A stretch of DNA of 64,000 nucleotides, from NCBI GenBank assembly GCA_041916675.1, contig JAYRZB010000008.1:62001-126000 (forward strand). Reading direction: 5' to 3'. A program made the translations under genes and the position numbers. This document shows positions 25,471-33,514 of the stretch, piece by piece; position 1 is the first letter of the stretch; each line of letters starts with the position of its first letter. Below the pieces are notes generated by a model that worked only from the letters and a program-made list of their open reading frames with translations, did no database searches and was not told the origin of the DNA. This DNA comes from JAYRZB01 sp041916675. Its GTDB lineage: Bacteria > Pseudomonadota > Alphaproteobacteria > Rhizobiales > Devosiaceae.

Positions 25471-26306
25471 ACCAGCCGATGACCGACGCTTTGCTGCACG
25501 CCTATGCCGATGGGCAACTCAATCCCGCCCAGCGCCAGCAGGTTGAAGCCTTCCTCGCCCAAAATCCGGTCAAGGCCGACGAAGTCGCACTCTGGCGCCG
25601 CCAGAACCAGACGATCAATGCCCTGTTTCCAGTGACCGCCGAGCCAGTACCCGAGCGGTTGCGTCCGCAACGGCTGGCCCAGCGCCTGCCGCGCCGGCGC
25701 AGCGAGTTCGTGCGCTTTGCGGCTGCCGCCATGATCATGCTCACCATTGGCGGCACGGCTGGCTGGGTCGGCAACGACTATCTCAATCCTCCCGCCGCAC
25801 CCTATGAACGGCTGATCGAATCGGCCGTCTTTGCCCACGCGCTTTATGTGGGTGAAACCCGTCATGCCGTTGAAGTGGCGGCGACCGACAAGGACCATAT
25901 GCTGACCTGGCTGTCGGCCCGGATCGATCGCCCGCTCAGCGCTCCGAACCTTGATGGCCAGGGTTTTACTCTGGTTGGTGGTCGCCTGCTGCCGCCCGAC
26001 GCGGCCGCGGCATCCGGACCTGCTGCGCAGTTGATGTATGAAAACGCCAATGGGCAGCGCGTGACGGTTTATGTCACCGCCGCGCTCGACACTGAGGGGC
26101 CGGAATTCGAACTGGCCAACCAGAACGGGCTCGAGGCCTTCTACTGGGCCAACCAGTCGATCACCTGCACGGTGGTGGGTGACCTGCCCAAGGCGCAGAT
26201 GGATGTGGTGGCCAAGGATGTCTATCAGCAGATGACCTGGCGGCCCGATAGCTTCCTGCGCAGCTATTTCGGCATCTTCGGCGCCTTTTCCGGCCAGAAG
26301 ACCTGA
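25467..26306 (+). CDS. Membrane anti-sigma factor
   Basis: 279 residues. The cytoplasmic N-terminus 'DALLHAYADGQLNPAQRQQV' is the short anti-sigma domain seen next to ECF genes. The zinc-binding H-x3-C-x2-C motif of ZAS-type factors is missing. One membrane helix is near residue 88-105 ('AAAAMIMLTIGGTAGW'), followed by a periplasmic domain of about 170 residues. Its overlap with the sigma gene supports binding of that sigma factor. It ends one base from the convergent lldD stop. Confidence 0.88.
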   Translation: MNQPMTDALLHAYADGQLNPAQRQQVEAFLAQNPVKADEVALWRRQNQTINALFPVTAEPVPERLRPQRLAQRLPRRRSEFVRFAAAAMIMLTIGGTAGWVGNDYLNPPAAPYERLIESAVFAHALYVGETRHAVEVAATDKDHMLTWLSARIDRPLSAPNLDGQGFTLVGGRLLPPDAAAASGPAAQLMYENANGQRVTVYVTAALDTEGPEFELANQNGLEAFYWANQSITCTVVGDLPKAQMDVVAKDVYQQMTWRPDSFLRSYFGIFGAFSGQKT

Positions 26307-27473
26307 TCAGCTTTTCGCCAGAAGCCCGTTTGAATAGATGTTGTGCAGTCCGACATTGTTGATGTCGCGTTCGCCCATCAGGGCCATTGTGATATCGGCT
26401 TCGCGCTCGATGATCCTGAGAGCCCGGGTGACGCCCTCTTCGCCGCCCGCGCCCAGACCATAGAGAAAGGCCCGGCCGATAAACGTTCCCTTCGCCCCCA
26501 GCGCCATGGCTTTGAGCACATCCTGACCGGACCGGATACCGCCGTCGAAGAAGACCTCCGTGGTCTTGCCGACCGCATCGAGAATTTCCGGCAGCACCCG
26601 GATCGAGGATGGCGCGCCGTCAAGCTGACGCCCGCCATGGTTGGAAACGATCACTGCATCGGCCCCATTGGCCACCGCTGCCCGGGCATCGTCGGGATCG
26701 AGCACGCCCTTGACGATCACCTTGCCGCCAAACCGTTTCTTGACCCATGCGATATCCGACCAGGAGAGCGTGGGATCAAACTGCGAGGCCGTCCAGGCTG
26801 AAAGCTTGGAAAGGTCCCCCGCCCCTTCCACATGCCCTGCAATGTTGCGGAAGGTGTGACGCCTGGTGCCCAGCATGCCGAGGGCCCAACGCGGCTTGAT
26901 AGCCATTTCAAACACAAAGCGCGGGGTAAATTTGGGCGGGGCGGACAGGCCATTGCGGATATCTTTGTGCCGCTGCCCCAGGATCTGCAGGTCCATGGTT
27001 AAAACCAGTGCCGAGCACCTGGCCGCCTTGGCCCGGTCGATCAGCCGTTCGATAAAACCACGGTCGCGCATCATATAGAGCTGGAACCAGAAGGGCTTGC
27101 TGGTATTTTCGGCCACATCTTCGATCGAGCAAATGCTCATGGTCGAAAGTGTGAACGGTACGCCGAACTTTTCGGCCGCCTTTGCCGCCTTGATCTCGCC
27201 ATCGGCGATCTGCATGCCGGTCAGGCCCGTCGGTGCCAGCGCCACCGGCATGGCGACCTTTTCACCCAGCATGGTGGTGCCGAGCGTCCGGCCCTCCATA
27301 TTCACGGCCACGCGCTGGCGGAACTTGATCTGTTCAAAATCGGTTTCATTCTGCCGATAGGTGCCCTCGGTCCACGACCCGGAATCGGCATAGTCGAAGA
27401 ACATTTTCGGTACGCGGCGCTTGGCGAGCAGCTTGAGTTCGTCGATTGTCAACACATTCTCAAGCGTCGTCAT
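26307..27473 (-). CDS. lldD: FMN-dependent L-lactate dehydrogenase
   Basis: Oxidises L-lactate to pyruvate and feeds electrons to the quinone pool. 388 residues. FMN alpha-hydroxyacid oxidase fold: 'MFFDYADSGSWTEGTYRQNE' near the N-terminus, 'LAPTGLTGMQIADGEIKAAK', and the active site 'AVIVSNHGGRQLDGAPSS' with the catalytic His and Arg. GGGAG lies before the ATG. The promoter upstream carries a motif shared with the GntR gene at 32201, linking it to the sugar-acid module there. Confidence 0.93.
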   Translation of the reverse strand: MTTLENVLTIDELKLLAKRRVPKMFFDYADSGSWTEGTYRQNETDFEQIKFRQRVAVNMEGRTLGTTMLGEKVAMPVALAPTGLTGMQIADGEIKAAKAAEKFGVPFTLSTMSICSIEDVAENTSKPFWFQLYMMRDRGFIERLIDRAKAARCSALVLTMDLQILGQRHKDIRNGLSAPPKFTPRFVFEMAIKPRWALGMLGTRRHTFRNIAGHVEGAGDLSKLSAWTASQFDPTLSWSDIAWVKKRFGGKVIVKGVLDPDDARAAVANGADAVIVSNHGGRQLDGAPSSIRVLPEILDAVGKTTEVFFDGGIRSGQDVLKAMALGAKGTFIGRAFLYGLGAGGEEGVTRALRIIEREADITMALMGERDINNVGLHNIYSNGLLAKS

Positions 27474-27501
27474 TGGCCACCAGCTCCCATGGAATGGGCG
27501 A

Positions 27502-27531
27502 GTTCTAGGCCACTAACATGCTAGCAGTCAA
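27502..27531 (-). promoter_or_regulatory. lldD promoter with operator motif in the spacer
   Basis: On the minus strand TTGACT (27531-27526) and TAGAAC (27507-27502) are separated by 18 bases. The spacer contains TGCTAGCATGTTAGT (27526-27512), the near twin of the motif before the GntR gene. The predicted transcription start is about 25 bp upstream of the lldD ATG. A repressor bound in the spacer would block RNA polymerase. Confidence 0.6.
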
Positions 27532-27581
27532 TGCGACGAAAGTGCCGCGCCGAAAGCAGCTTCGAACGTTTTAAACGCCGC

Positions 27582-27923
27582 CTACTGGCCTTCGGTGTGC
27601 GTCCCGTCCAGCAGAGCCTCAAGCCGATTGAGGCGGCCTTCCCAAAGGACACGGCGTTCATTGAGCCATTGCTCGGCTTCGCCAAGCGCCTCGCTGTTGA
27701 TCGTGCAGGTGCGTACGCGCCCCTGTTTCTGGCTGCGCACGAGGCCGCTTTGTTCGAGCACCTGCAGATGCTGCACCACGGCGGGCAGCGACATGTCGAA
27801 GGGCCTGGCCAGTTCGCTGACCGAGGCCGGGCCGCGGCTCAGGCGTTCAACCATCACACGCCGGGTGGGGTCGGCGAGCGCCTGGAACATCAAGTCGAGA
27901 GCGGCACTATCTTGGTTAAGCAT
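27582..27923 (-). CDS. ArsR-family winged-helix regulator
   Basis: 113 residues. The HTH is at about 10-85 ('LMFQALADPTRRVMVERLSR', 'VSELARPFDMSLPAVVQHLQ', 'VLEQSGLVRSQKQGRVRT'). It lacks the ELCVCDL metal-binding Cys motif, so it is of the type paired with SRPBCC proteins rather than a metal sensor. The tail 'WLNERRVLWEGRLNRLEALL' is typical of that subgroup. The nearest SRPBCC gene is 4 kb left. The copper ATPase lies upstream on the same strand with 73 bp between. Confidence 0.9.
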   Translation of the reverse strand: MLNQDSAALDLMFQALADPTRRVMVERLSRGPASVSELARPFDMSLPAVVQHLQVLEQSGLVRSQKQGRVRTCTINSEALGEAEQWLNERRVLWEGRLNRLEALLDGTHTEGQ

Positions 27924-27996
27924 AATCTTAAGTAAGAGAATGCCTGGACGCTGTCAACGCCATCCGCATTCCCCGCGCTGCGGCACACTGGCGCGC

Positions 27997-30444
27997 TTAG
28001 AGTTTCATTCCGCGCAATCGCAAGGCATTGCCAATCACGCTGACCGAGGACAGGCTCATGGCGGCCGCCGCCAGCATTGGTGACAGCAACCATCCAAACA
28101 GCGGGAACAGGATGCCGGCCGCCACCGGCACGCCCAGCGTGTTGTAACCGAAGGCAAACCAGAGGTTCTGCTTGATATTGCTCAGCGTGCCTCGTGCCAG
28201 TTTGCGGGCACGCACGATAGCGGACAGATCGCTCTTCATCAGCGTCAGCCCGGCCTGCCGGATCGCGACATCCGAGCCCGAGCCCATGGCAATGCCGACA
28301 TCGGCGGCGGCCAGGGCCGGGGCGTCATTGACCCCGTCTCCGGCCATGGCGACTTTCCTGCCCTCGGACTTCAGCCTCAGAACCAGGTCATGCTTGTCTT
28401 CGGGCGAAAGCCCGGCTTCCACCCGATCAATGCCAAGCGTTGCCCCAACCGCCTCGGCAGCACTTCGGGCATCGCCTGTGGCCATGATCACCGTGATCCC
28501 GTCGGTCTTGAGCCAGTCGATGGCGGCGCGCGCGCCTGGCTTGACCGGATCAGAAACGGCGATGGCTCCGATCACCCGCTCGCCTTCGCCCACCAGCACC
28601 ACGGTCTGGCCGGCAAACTGCGGCGTTGACAGGAAGGCGGTGAACTTTTCATCGAGCCCATGGCCCTGCGCCGCCATGAACGCTGCATTGCCCACACTGA
28701 CGGTCTGCCCGCCGACGCTTCCAAAGATGCCGCGACCGGTGACCGAACCAAAGCCCGTTGCCACCTGCTCGCGCGCGCCGCGCAATTTGGCTCCGGCAAC
28801 GATGGCTGATCCGATGGGGTGCTCGGAATGCTTTTCAAGCGCTGCCGCAACCCCGAGCACGAACCCCTCGTCCACCCCCTTGATGGCGGCCACGGTGCCG
28901 AGCGTTGGCTTGCCTTCGGTCAGGGTGCCGGTCTTGTCCACGATCAGCGTGTCGATGCGGGCAAAGCCTTCAAGCGCCCTGGCATCGCGGATCAGCACCC
29001 CGGCGCGCGCCCCGCGCCCGGTCGCCACCATCACCGACATCGGCGTTGCCAGACCCAAGGCGCAGGGACAGGCAATGATCAAAACCGAAACCGCCGCCAC
29101 CAGCGCATAGGCCAGCTTGGGGTCCGGACCCAGCGCCCACCACAGCCCAAAACTCAGCACCGAAACGGCCACCACGGTTGGCACGAACCAGGCCGCCACC
29201 TTGTCGGCCAGTGCCTGGATCGGGGCGCGGCTGCGCTGGGCCTTGCTCACCAGATCCACGATCTGGCTCAGGCGCATCTCGGCCCCAACGCGCTGGGCCG
29301 TCATCACAAAACTGCCCTCGCCATTGATGGTGCCGCCGGTTACCGCTTCGCCGGGGGCTTTTTCCGCCGGAACCGGCTCGCCGGTGAGCATGGATTCATC
29401 GACATAGGAATGGCCCTCCAGCACCACGCCATCCACCGGCACGCCGTCGCCGGGGCGCACCCGCAGCCGGTCGCCGACCCTGACCATTTCAACCGGCACG
29501 TCGTGCTCATGATCGCCATGAATGACCCGGGCCGTCTTGGGTGCAAGATTGAACAGGGCGCGCAGCGCCTCGCCGGTTTGTTCACGGGCCCGCAGTTCGA
29601 GCACCTGACCGGCAAAAACCAGGGTGATGATCACCGCCGATGCCTCGAAATAGACCGGCACCGCCCCGTTCATATGGGTGAAGTGAGCCGGAAAGAGCCC
29701 GGGGAACAGCACGGCCACAACCGAGAACAGATAGGCGGCCCCGGTGCCCAGCGCGATCAGGGTCCACATGTTCGGGCTCCGGTTCACCACCGAGGCCCAG
29801 CCGCGCTTGAAGAATGGCAGTGCCGCCCAGATGACCACCGGAGTTGCCAGCGCCAGTTCGAGCCAGCTTGCGACCCGTTCGCCCAGCCAGTCGCGCACCG
29901 GCAAGCCAAGCATCGGCCCCATGGAAATGACGAGCAACGGCACCGATAGCGCCGCCGAGACCATCAACCGGCGGGTAAAATCAACGAGTTCAGGATTGGC
30001 CTCGGCCTCCGCACTCACCCCCATAGGCTCCAGCGCCATGCCGCATTTGGGGCAGTCACCCGGCTTGTCCGACATCACTTCGGGATGCATCGGGCAGGTA
30101 TATTGGGTGCCCTTGGGCATGGGCACTGGCGACGGCTGATCGCCCAGATATTTGGCAGGATCGGCCTCGAACTTTGCCAGGCACCCTGCCGAGCAGAAAT
30201 AGAAGCGTCGGCCCTCGTGCTTGAGCATATGCCGGGCGCTGGCCCGGTCGACACTCATCCCGCATACTGGATCCTTCGCGGTAACATAGTCAGCCGGGGC
30301 CGCTACAAACTTTGCCTTGCAGCCGGCGCCGCAGAACCCGAATTCCCGCCCTTCATGCACATGCTGGTGCGGGGTCTTGCCCATGTCGACGGTCATTCCG
30401 CAGATGGGGTCGCGAACGATGGAATCGGGTGCAGTGTCGGTCAT
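27997..30444 (-). CDS. Copper-type P1B ATPase with tandem YHS domains
   Basis: Heavy-metal exporter of 815 residues from the ATG at 30444 (GAGG six bases upstream). In place of the usual HMA domain the N-terminus has two YHS domains ('DPICGMTVDM' near 12, 'DPVCGMSVDR' near 58) and a heavy-metal-binding 'YTCPMHPEVMSDKPGDCPKC' segment near 115-135. Then come TGEP (actuator, about 355), the metal-site 'IACPCALGLATP' (Cys-Pro-Cys, about 459), 'VDKTGTLTEG' with the phosphorylated Asp (about 503), and 'GDGVNDAPALAAADVGIAMG'. The Cys-Pro-Cys motif and the CueR-like promoter point to Cu(I) or Ag(I). Confidence 0.93.
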   Translation of the reverse strand: MTDTAPDSIVRDPICGMTVDMGKTPHQHVHEGREFGFCGAGCKAKFVAAPADYVTAKDPVCGMSVDRASARHMLKHEGRRFYFCSAGCLAKFEADPAKYLGDQPSPVPMPKGTQYTCPMHPEVMSDKPGDCPKCGMALEPMGVSAEAEANPELVDFTRRLMVSAALSVPLLVISMGPMLGLPVRDWLGERVASWLELALATPVVIWAALPFFKRGWASVVNRSPNMWTLIALGTGAAYLFSVVAVLFPGLFPAHFTHMNGAVPVYFEASAVIITLVFAGQVLELRAREQTGEALRALFNLAPKTARVIHGDHEHDVPVEMVRVGDRLRVRPGDGVPVDGVVLEGHSYVDESMLTGEPVPAEKAPGEAVTGGTINGEGSFVMTAQRVGAEMRLSQIVDLVSKAQRSRAPIQALADKVAAWFVPTVVAVSVLSFGLWWALGPDPKLAYALVAAVSVLIIACPCALGLATPMSVMVATGRGARAGVLIRDARALEGFARIDTLIVDKTGTLTEGKPTLGTVAAIKGVDEGFVLGVAAALEKHSEHPIGSAIVAGAKLRGAREQVATGFGSVTGRGIFGSVGGQTVSVGNAAFMAAQGHGLDEKFTAFLSTPQFAGQTVVLVGEGERVIGAIAVSDPVKPGARAAIDWLKTDGITVIMATGDARSAAEAVGATLGIDRVEAGLSPEDKHDLVLRLKSEGRKVAMAGDGVNDAPALAAADVGIAMGSGSDVAIRQAGLTLMKSDLSAIVRARKLARGTLSNIKQNLWFAFGYNTLGVPVAAGILFPLFGWLLSPMLAAAAMSLSSVSVIGNALRLRGMKL

Positions 30445-30486
30445 TTTGGGCCTCACGTAAGGAACGCTCAGGTTCTGTTACGATCC

Positions 30487-30517
30487 CACATAAGGCTTCC
30501 AACCATGGGAAGGTCAA
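30487..30517 (-). promoter_or_regulatory. CueR/MerR-type promoter of the copper ATPase
   Basis: On the minus strand TTGACC (30517-30512) and TATGTG (30492-30487) are separated by 19 bases, the over-long spacer diagnostic of MerR-family activators. The spacer carries ACCTTCC-N7-GGAAGCC, very like the CueR operator of copA genes. The expected start is about 35 bp before the ATG at 30444. A CueR gene is not in the window. Confidence 0.75.
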
Positions 30518-30526
30518 GGGCACTCC

Positions 30527-32077
30527 CTACATCGTCGCCCCGACCTGCCAGGGGACGAATTCGTTGTCGCCATAGCCGAGCGCTTCGGACCGGGTTTCTT
30601 CACCCGAGGCCACCCGCAACACCATTTCAAAAATCTCGCGACCCTTGTCCTCCAGCGACACGCCTTCGACGATATCGCCGCAGTTGATATCCATGTCCTC
30701 TTTCATCCGATGGTAGATGTCCGAGTTCGTCGCGAGCTTGATCGAGGGCACTGGCTTGCAGCCATACGCCGAACCGCGCCCGGTGGTGAAAGCCAGGACA
30801 TTGGCCCCACCCGCCACCTGCCCGGTCGCCGATACCGGATCAAAACCGGGTGTATCCATGAATACAAAGCCCTTGTCGCGCACCTGCTCGGCATATTCAT
30901 AGACCGCTGTCAGCGGTGTGGTGCCACCCTTGGCCGCCGCACCGAGGGATTTTTCAAGGATGGTCGTCAATCCACCGAGCTTGTTGCCTGGCGATGGGTT
31001 GTTGTTCATCTCGCCGTGATTGCGGGCAGTATAATCCTCCCACCAATGGATGCGCTCAATCAGCTTTTCGCCCACCGCCCGGCTGGCGGCGCGTCGGGTT
31101 AGAAGGTGTTCTGCACCATAAATCTCAGGGGTTTCGGAAAGGATCGCCGTCCCCCCCTGCTTGACCAAAAGGTCTGTCGCAACGCCGAGCGCGGGATTGG
31201 CGCTGATCCCCGAATAGCCATCCGATCCGCCGCATTGCAGCGCCAGGATCAGTTCCGATGCCAGAACGGTTTCGCGCTTTGCAGCGTTGACGCCCGGCAG
31301 CATGTCCTTGATGCGCTCGACCCCGCGCGCCACGGTTGCCCGCGTGCCACCGCTCTCCTGAATGGTCAGGGTCTGGAAGGCCTCGCCCTCGGTGATGCCA
31401 TAGAGCTCTTTCATCCGCCCGATCTGGAACACTTCGCAGCCGAGCCCGACCAGCAGCACGGCCCCGACATTGGGATTGGTGGCATAGCCCCATTGGGTGC
31501 GCTTGAGAATATCGAAGCCCTCGCCCCGGCTTTCCATGCCGCAGCCGGTGCCGTGAACGAAGGGCACCACGCCATCGATGCCGGGGTAATCGTCAAGGAT
31601 CCCCGAGCGGGTGATTTCCTCGGCCATGAACTTGGCCACCGTTGCCGAGCAATTCACACTGGTCAGAATGCCGAGGTAATTGCGCGTGCCGACCCGGCCA
31701 TTGGCCCGGCGGAAGCCTTCGAACGTCCTGCGATCCATTTCGGGCACCATGTCCGGTGCCACCGCGCCGGCGCAGAAGTCATAGTCGCGGGCAAAGGCGC
31801 CTGCCTCTGGCCCCATGTTGCAATTGTGCTCATGCACCCATTCGCCCACCGGGATTGGCCGCGATGCAAAGCCGATGATCTGCCCGAACTTGGTCACTGC
31901 CTCGCCCTCGGCCATCGCCCGGCGCGCAAATTTGTGGCCGCGCGGCACCCGGATGGGAATCCCCGTTCCGTCCTCAAGCGTGGAACCGGCTTCAAGATTG
32001 GCCAGCGCCACACCCACGGTGTCAGAGGGGTTCAGCACCAGGGTTCTGGGGCGGGACAAAACGTCGGTATCGGTCAT
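30527..32077 (-). CDS. UxaA-family sugar-acid dehydratase (altronate/galactarate dehydratase family)
   Basis: 516 residues from the ATG at 32077; AAGG precedes it, and earlier in-frame starts add an untypical leader. A SAF domain is at 1-95 ('RVPRGHKFARRAMAEGEAV', 'HNCNMGPEAG'). The main domain follows: 'RVGTRNYLGILTSVNCSATV', 'HGTGCGMESRGEGFDILKRT', 'LQCGGSDGYSGISANPALG' and the C-terminal signature 'GYGDNEFVPWQVGATM'. These iron-dependent enzymes dehydrate sugar acids to 2-keto-3-deoxy acids. D-altronate is the classic substrate. With FucU and an FAH hydrolase nearby, a 6-deoxy acid such as L-fuconate is an alternative. Divergent from the GntR regulator. Confidence 0.88.
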   Translation of the reverse strand: MTDTDVLSRPRTLVLNPSDTVGVALANLEAGSTLEDGTGIPIRVPRGHKFARRAMAEGEAVTKFGQIIGFASRPIPVGEWVHEHNCNMGPEAGAFARDYDFCAGAVAPDMVPEMDRRTFEGFRRANGRVGTRNYLGILTSVNCSATVAKFMAEEITRSGILDDYPGIDGVVPFVHGTGCGMESRGEGFDILKRTQWGYATNPNVGAVLLVGLGCEVFQIGRMKELYGITEGEAFQTLTIQESGGTRATVARGVERIKDMLPGVNAAKRETVLASELILALQCGGSDGYSGISANPALGVATDLLVKQGGTAILSETPEIYGAEHLLTRRAASRAVGEKLIERIHWWEDYTARNHGEMNNNPSPGNKLGGLTTILEKSLGAAAKGGTTPLTAVYEYAEQVRDKGFVFMDTPGFDPVSATGQVAGGANVLAFTTGRGSAYGCKPVPSIKLATNSDIYHRMKEDMDINCGDIVEGVSLEDKGREIFEMVLRVASGEETRSEALGYGDNEFVPWQVGATM

Positions 32078-32165
32078 TTGATCAGCCTTGGCATGCAGCA
32101 TCGGATTGGACGGCCGCGCCCTGCTCTTGTCTAGCCACCCTTCGGCAGCGTAGTCAGGGAGCGCA

Positions 32166-32199
32166 TTGCAACGCGGCACACTTCAAACTAACATGTTAG
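32166..32199 (+). promoter_or_regulatory. GntR-gene promoter with overlapping palindromic operator
   Basis: TTGCAA (32166-32171) and TAACAT (32189-32194) are 17 bases apart. A perfect 12-bp palindrome CTAACATGTTAG (32188-32199) covers the -10 and ends one base before the ATG at 32201. The predicted transcription start falls at or next to the ATG, so the mRNA may be leaderless, in agreement with the absence of an SD. The palindrome plus flanks matches the lldD motif at 14 of 15 positions, suggesting autoregulation. Confidence 0.6.
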
Positions 32200-32200
32200 C

Positions 32201-32956
32201 ATGAACCAGGCGACCAGTTCCTACAGATTTCTTTTGCCGCCGGCCTCGCCCTCGCGGGGCAACGTCACCTCTTACGTGACCGATGCGCTGCGCGATGCCA
32301 TTGTCCGGCTCGATCTGGCGCCCGGCGAGGTGCTCGACAAAGGCGCCATCTGCGAGCGGCTCGGTGTGTCGCGCTTCCCGGTTTCCGAGGCGCTGGCCCG
32401 CCTGCAGGCCGAGGGTCTGGTCGATATCCTGCCCCAGCGCGGTTCCACCGTGTCGCTGGTGCGCATTGCCGACGTGCTCGAATATATGGTGATCCGCAAG
32501 GCGCTCGAGAGCGAAGCGGTGCGCATCGTCGTCTCCAACCCCGCCCCGGGCCTTGTCGAGCAGCTTCAGCGCAACATGAGCTACCAGCGCGCCGCCGCCG
32601 AAATCGACGACAATGATGGCTTTCACCAGCGCGATCTCGAATTTCACCACCTGATCCTGGGCGCCATGCGCTTTATCAAGATCAAGGTCGTGATCGAAAA
32701 TGCCCGCGCCAATCTTGATCGCGCCCGGCGGTTGATCCTCAATCCGCGCCGCCTCTCGGTGACCATTGCCGAGCATCAGGCCATCCTTGATGGTATCATC
32801 GCAGCGGACCCGCCCGCCGCCGCCGCCGCGCTGCGCCGCCATATCGACACGGTGATGGTCGAACTCATCGCTTTTGCCCGGCTGCATCCTGAACTGTTTG
32901 CCGACGGGCAGCAGATGCTCGATACGCCAGGCTATGACGGCTTTCCATTCGGCTGA
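32201..32956 (+). CDS. GntR-family regulator, FadR/FCD subfamily
   Basis: 251 residues. The GntR winged helix is at about 20-90 ('VTDALRDAIVRLDLAPGEVL', 'AICERLGVSRFPVSEALARL', 'GLVDILPQRGSTVSLV'). The FCD ligand domain at about 100-235 contains the metal-site Asp/His pattern 'DNDGFHQRDLEFHHLILGAM' and 'ITIAEHQAIL'-like 'VTIAEHQAILDGIIAADPPA'. The FCD domain binds small organic acids. It is divergent from the UxaA gene and runs into fucU on the same strand after 32 bp. No SD is visible; translation may be leaderless. Confidence 0.92.
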   Translation: MNQATSSYRFLLPPASPSRGNVTSYVTDALRDAIVRLDLAPGEVLDKGAICERLGVSRFPVSEALARLQAEGLVDILPQRGSTVSLVRIADVLEYMVIRKALESEAVRIVVSNPAPGLVEQLQRNMSYQRAAAEIDDNDGFHQRDLEFHHLILGAMRFIKIKVVIENARANLDRARRLILNPRRLSVTIAEHQAILDGIIAADPPAAAAALRRHIDTVMVELIAFARLHPELFADGQQMLDTPGYDGFPFG

Positions 32957-32988
32957 CCGGCCGCAACTTCACCGACGAGGAGATCGCC

Positions 32989-33417
32989 ATGCTCAAAGGA
33001 ATTCCGCCCATTCTCGGTCCCGATCTGCTCTATGTGTTGCAGGCGATGGGGCATGGCGACCGGATCGTCATCGTTGATGCCAACTATCCCGGGGACAGTG
33101 CTGGCCCCCAACTGGTGCGTCTCGATGGCCATTCGGCCTCCGATGTGCTGGACGCCGTTCTCACTCTGATGCCGCTCGATACCTTTGTCGCCGATCCAGC
33201 GGTCTGCATGCAGGTGGTGGGCGATGCGCAAAAGCGCATGCCGGTGATGGACGAGTTCGAAGCCATCATCAAAAAGCACGAACCCAGGATGGGCCTGTCT
33301 TCGCTTGAGCGTTTCGCCTTTTATGAGCGCGCCAACTCCAGCTACGCCATCGTCCAGACCGGCGAGCGTCGGCTCTATGGCAATGTCATCCTGACCAAGG
33401 GCGTGATTGCGCCATAA
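32989..33417 (+). CDS. RbsD/FucU-family sugar mutarotase (L-fucose mutarotase-like)
   Basis: 142 residues. The active-site region 'LLYVLQAMGHGDRIVIVDAN' contains the conserved His and Asp. The C-terminal 'RFAFYERANSSYAIVQTGER' and 'LYGNVILTKGVI' are closer to FucU than to RbsD. The family interconverts sugar anomers, giving the form used by the first catabolic enzyme. GAGGAG precedes the ATG by 8 bases. It lies downstream of the GntR gene and before the FAH hydrolase, fitting a 6-deoxyhexose pathway. Whether the sugar is fucose is inferred. Confidence 0.88.
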   Translation: MLKGIPPILGPDLLYVLQAMGHGDRIVIVDANYPGDSAGPQLVRLDGHSASDVLDAVLTLMPLDTFVADPAVCMQVVGDAQKRMPVMDEFEAIIKKHEPRMGLSSLERFAFYERANSSYAIVQTGERRLYGNVILTKGVIAP

Positions 33418-33514
33418 GTCTAAGGCGCAGCCGAACGGAATCGGGCTCGGGCGCCCTCGACTTAGACGGGCTCCCGCCTTAAACCACATCCATCCATAAA
33501 CAGAGAATTGACCC

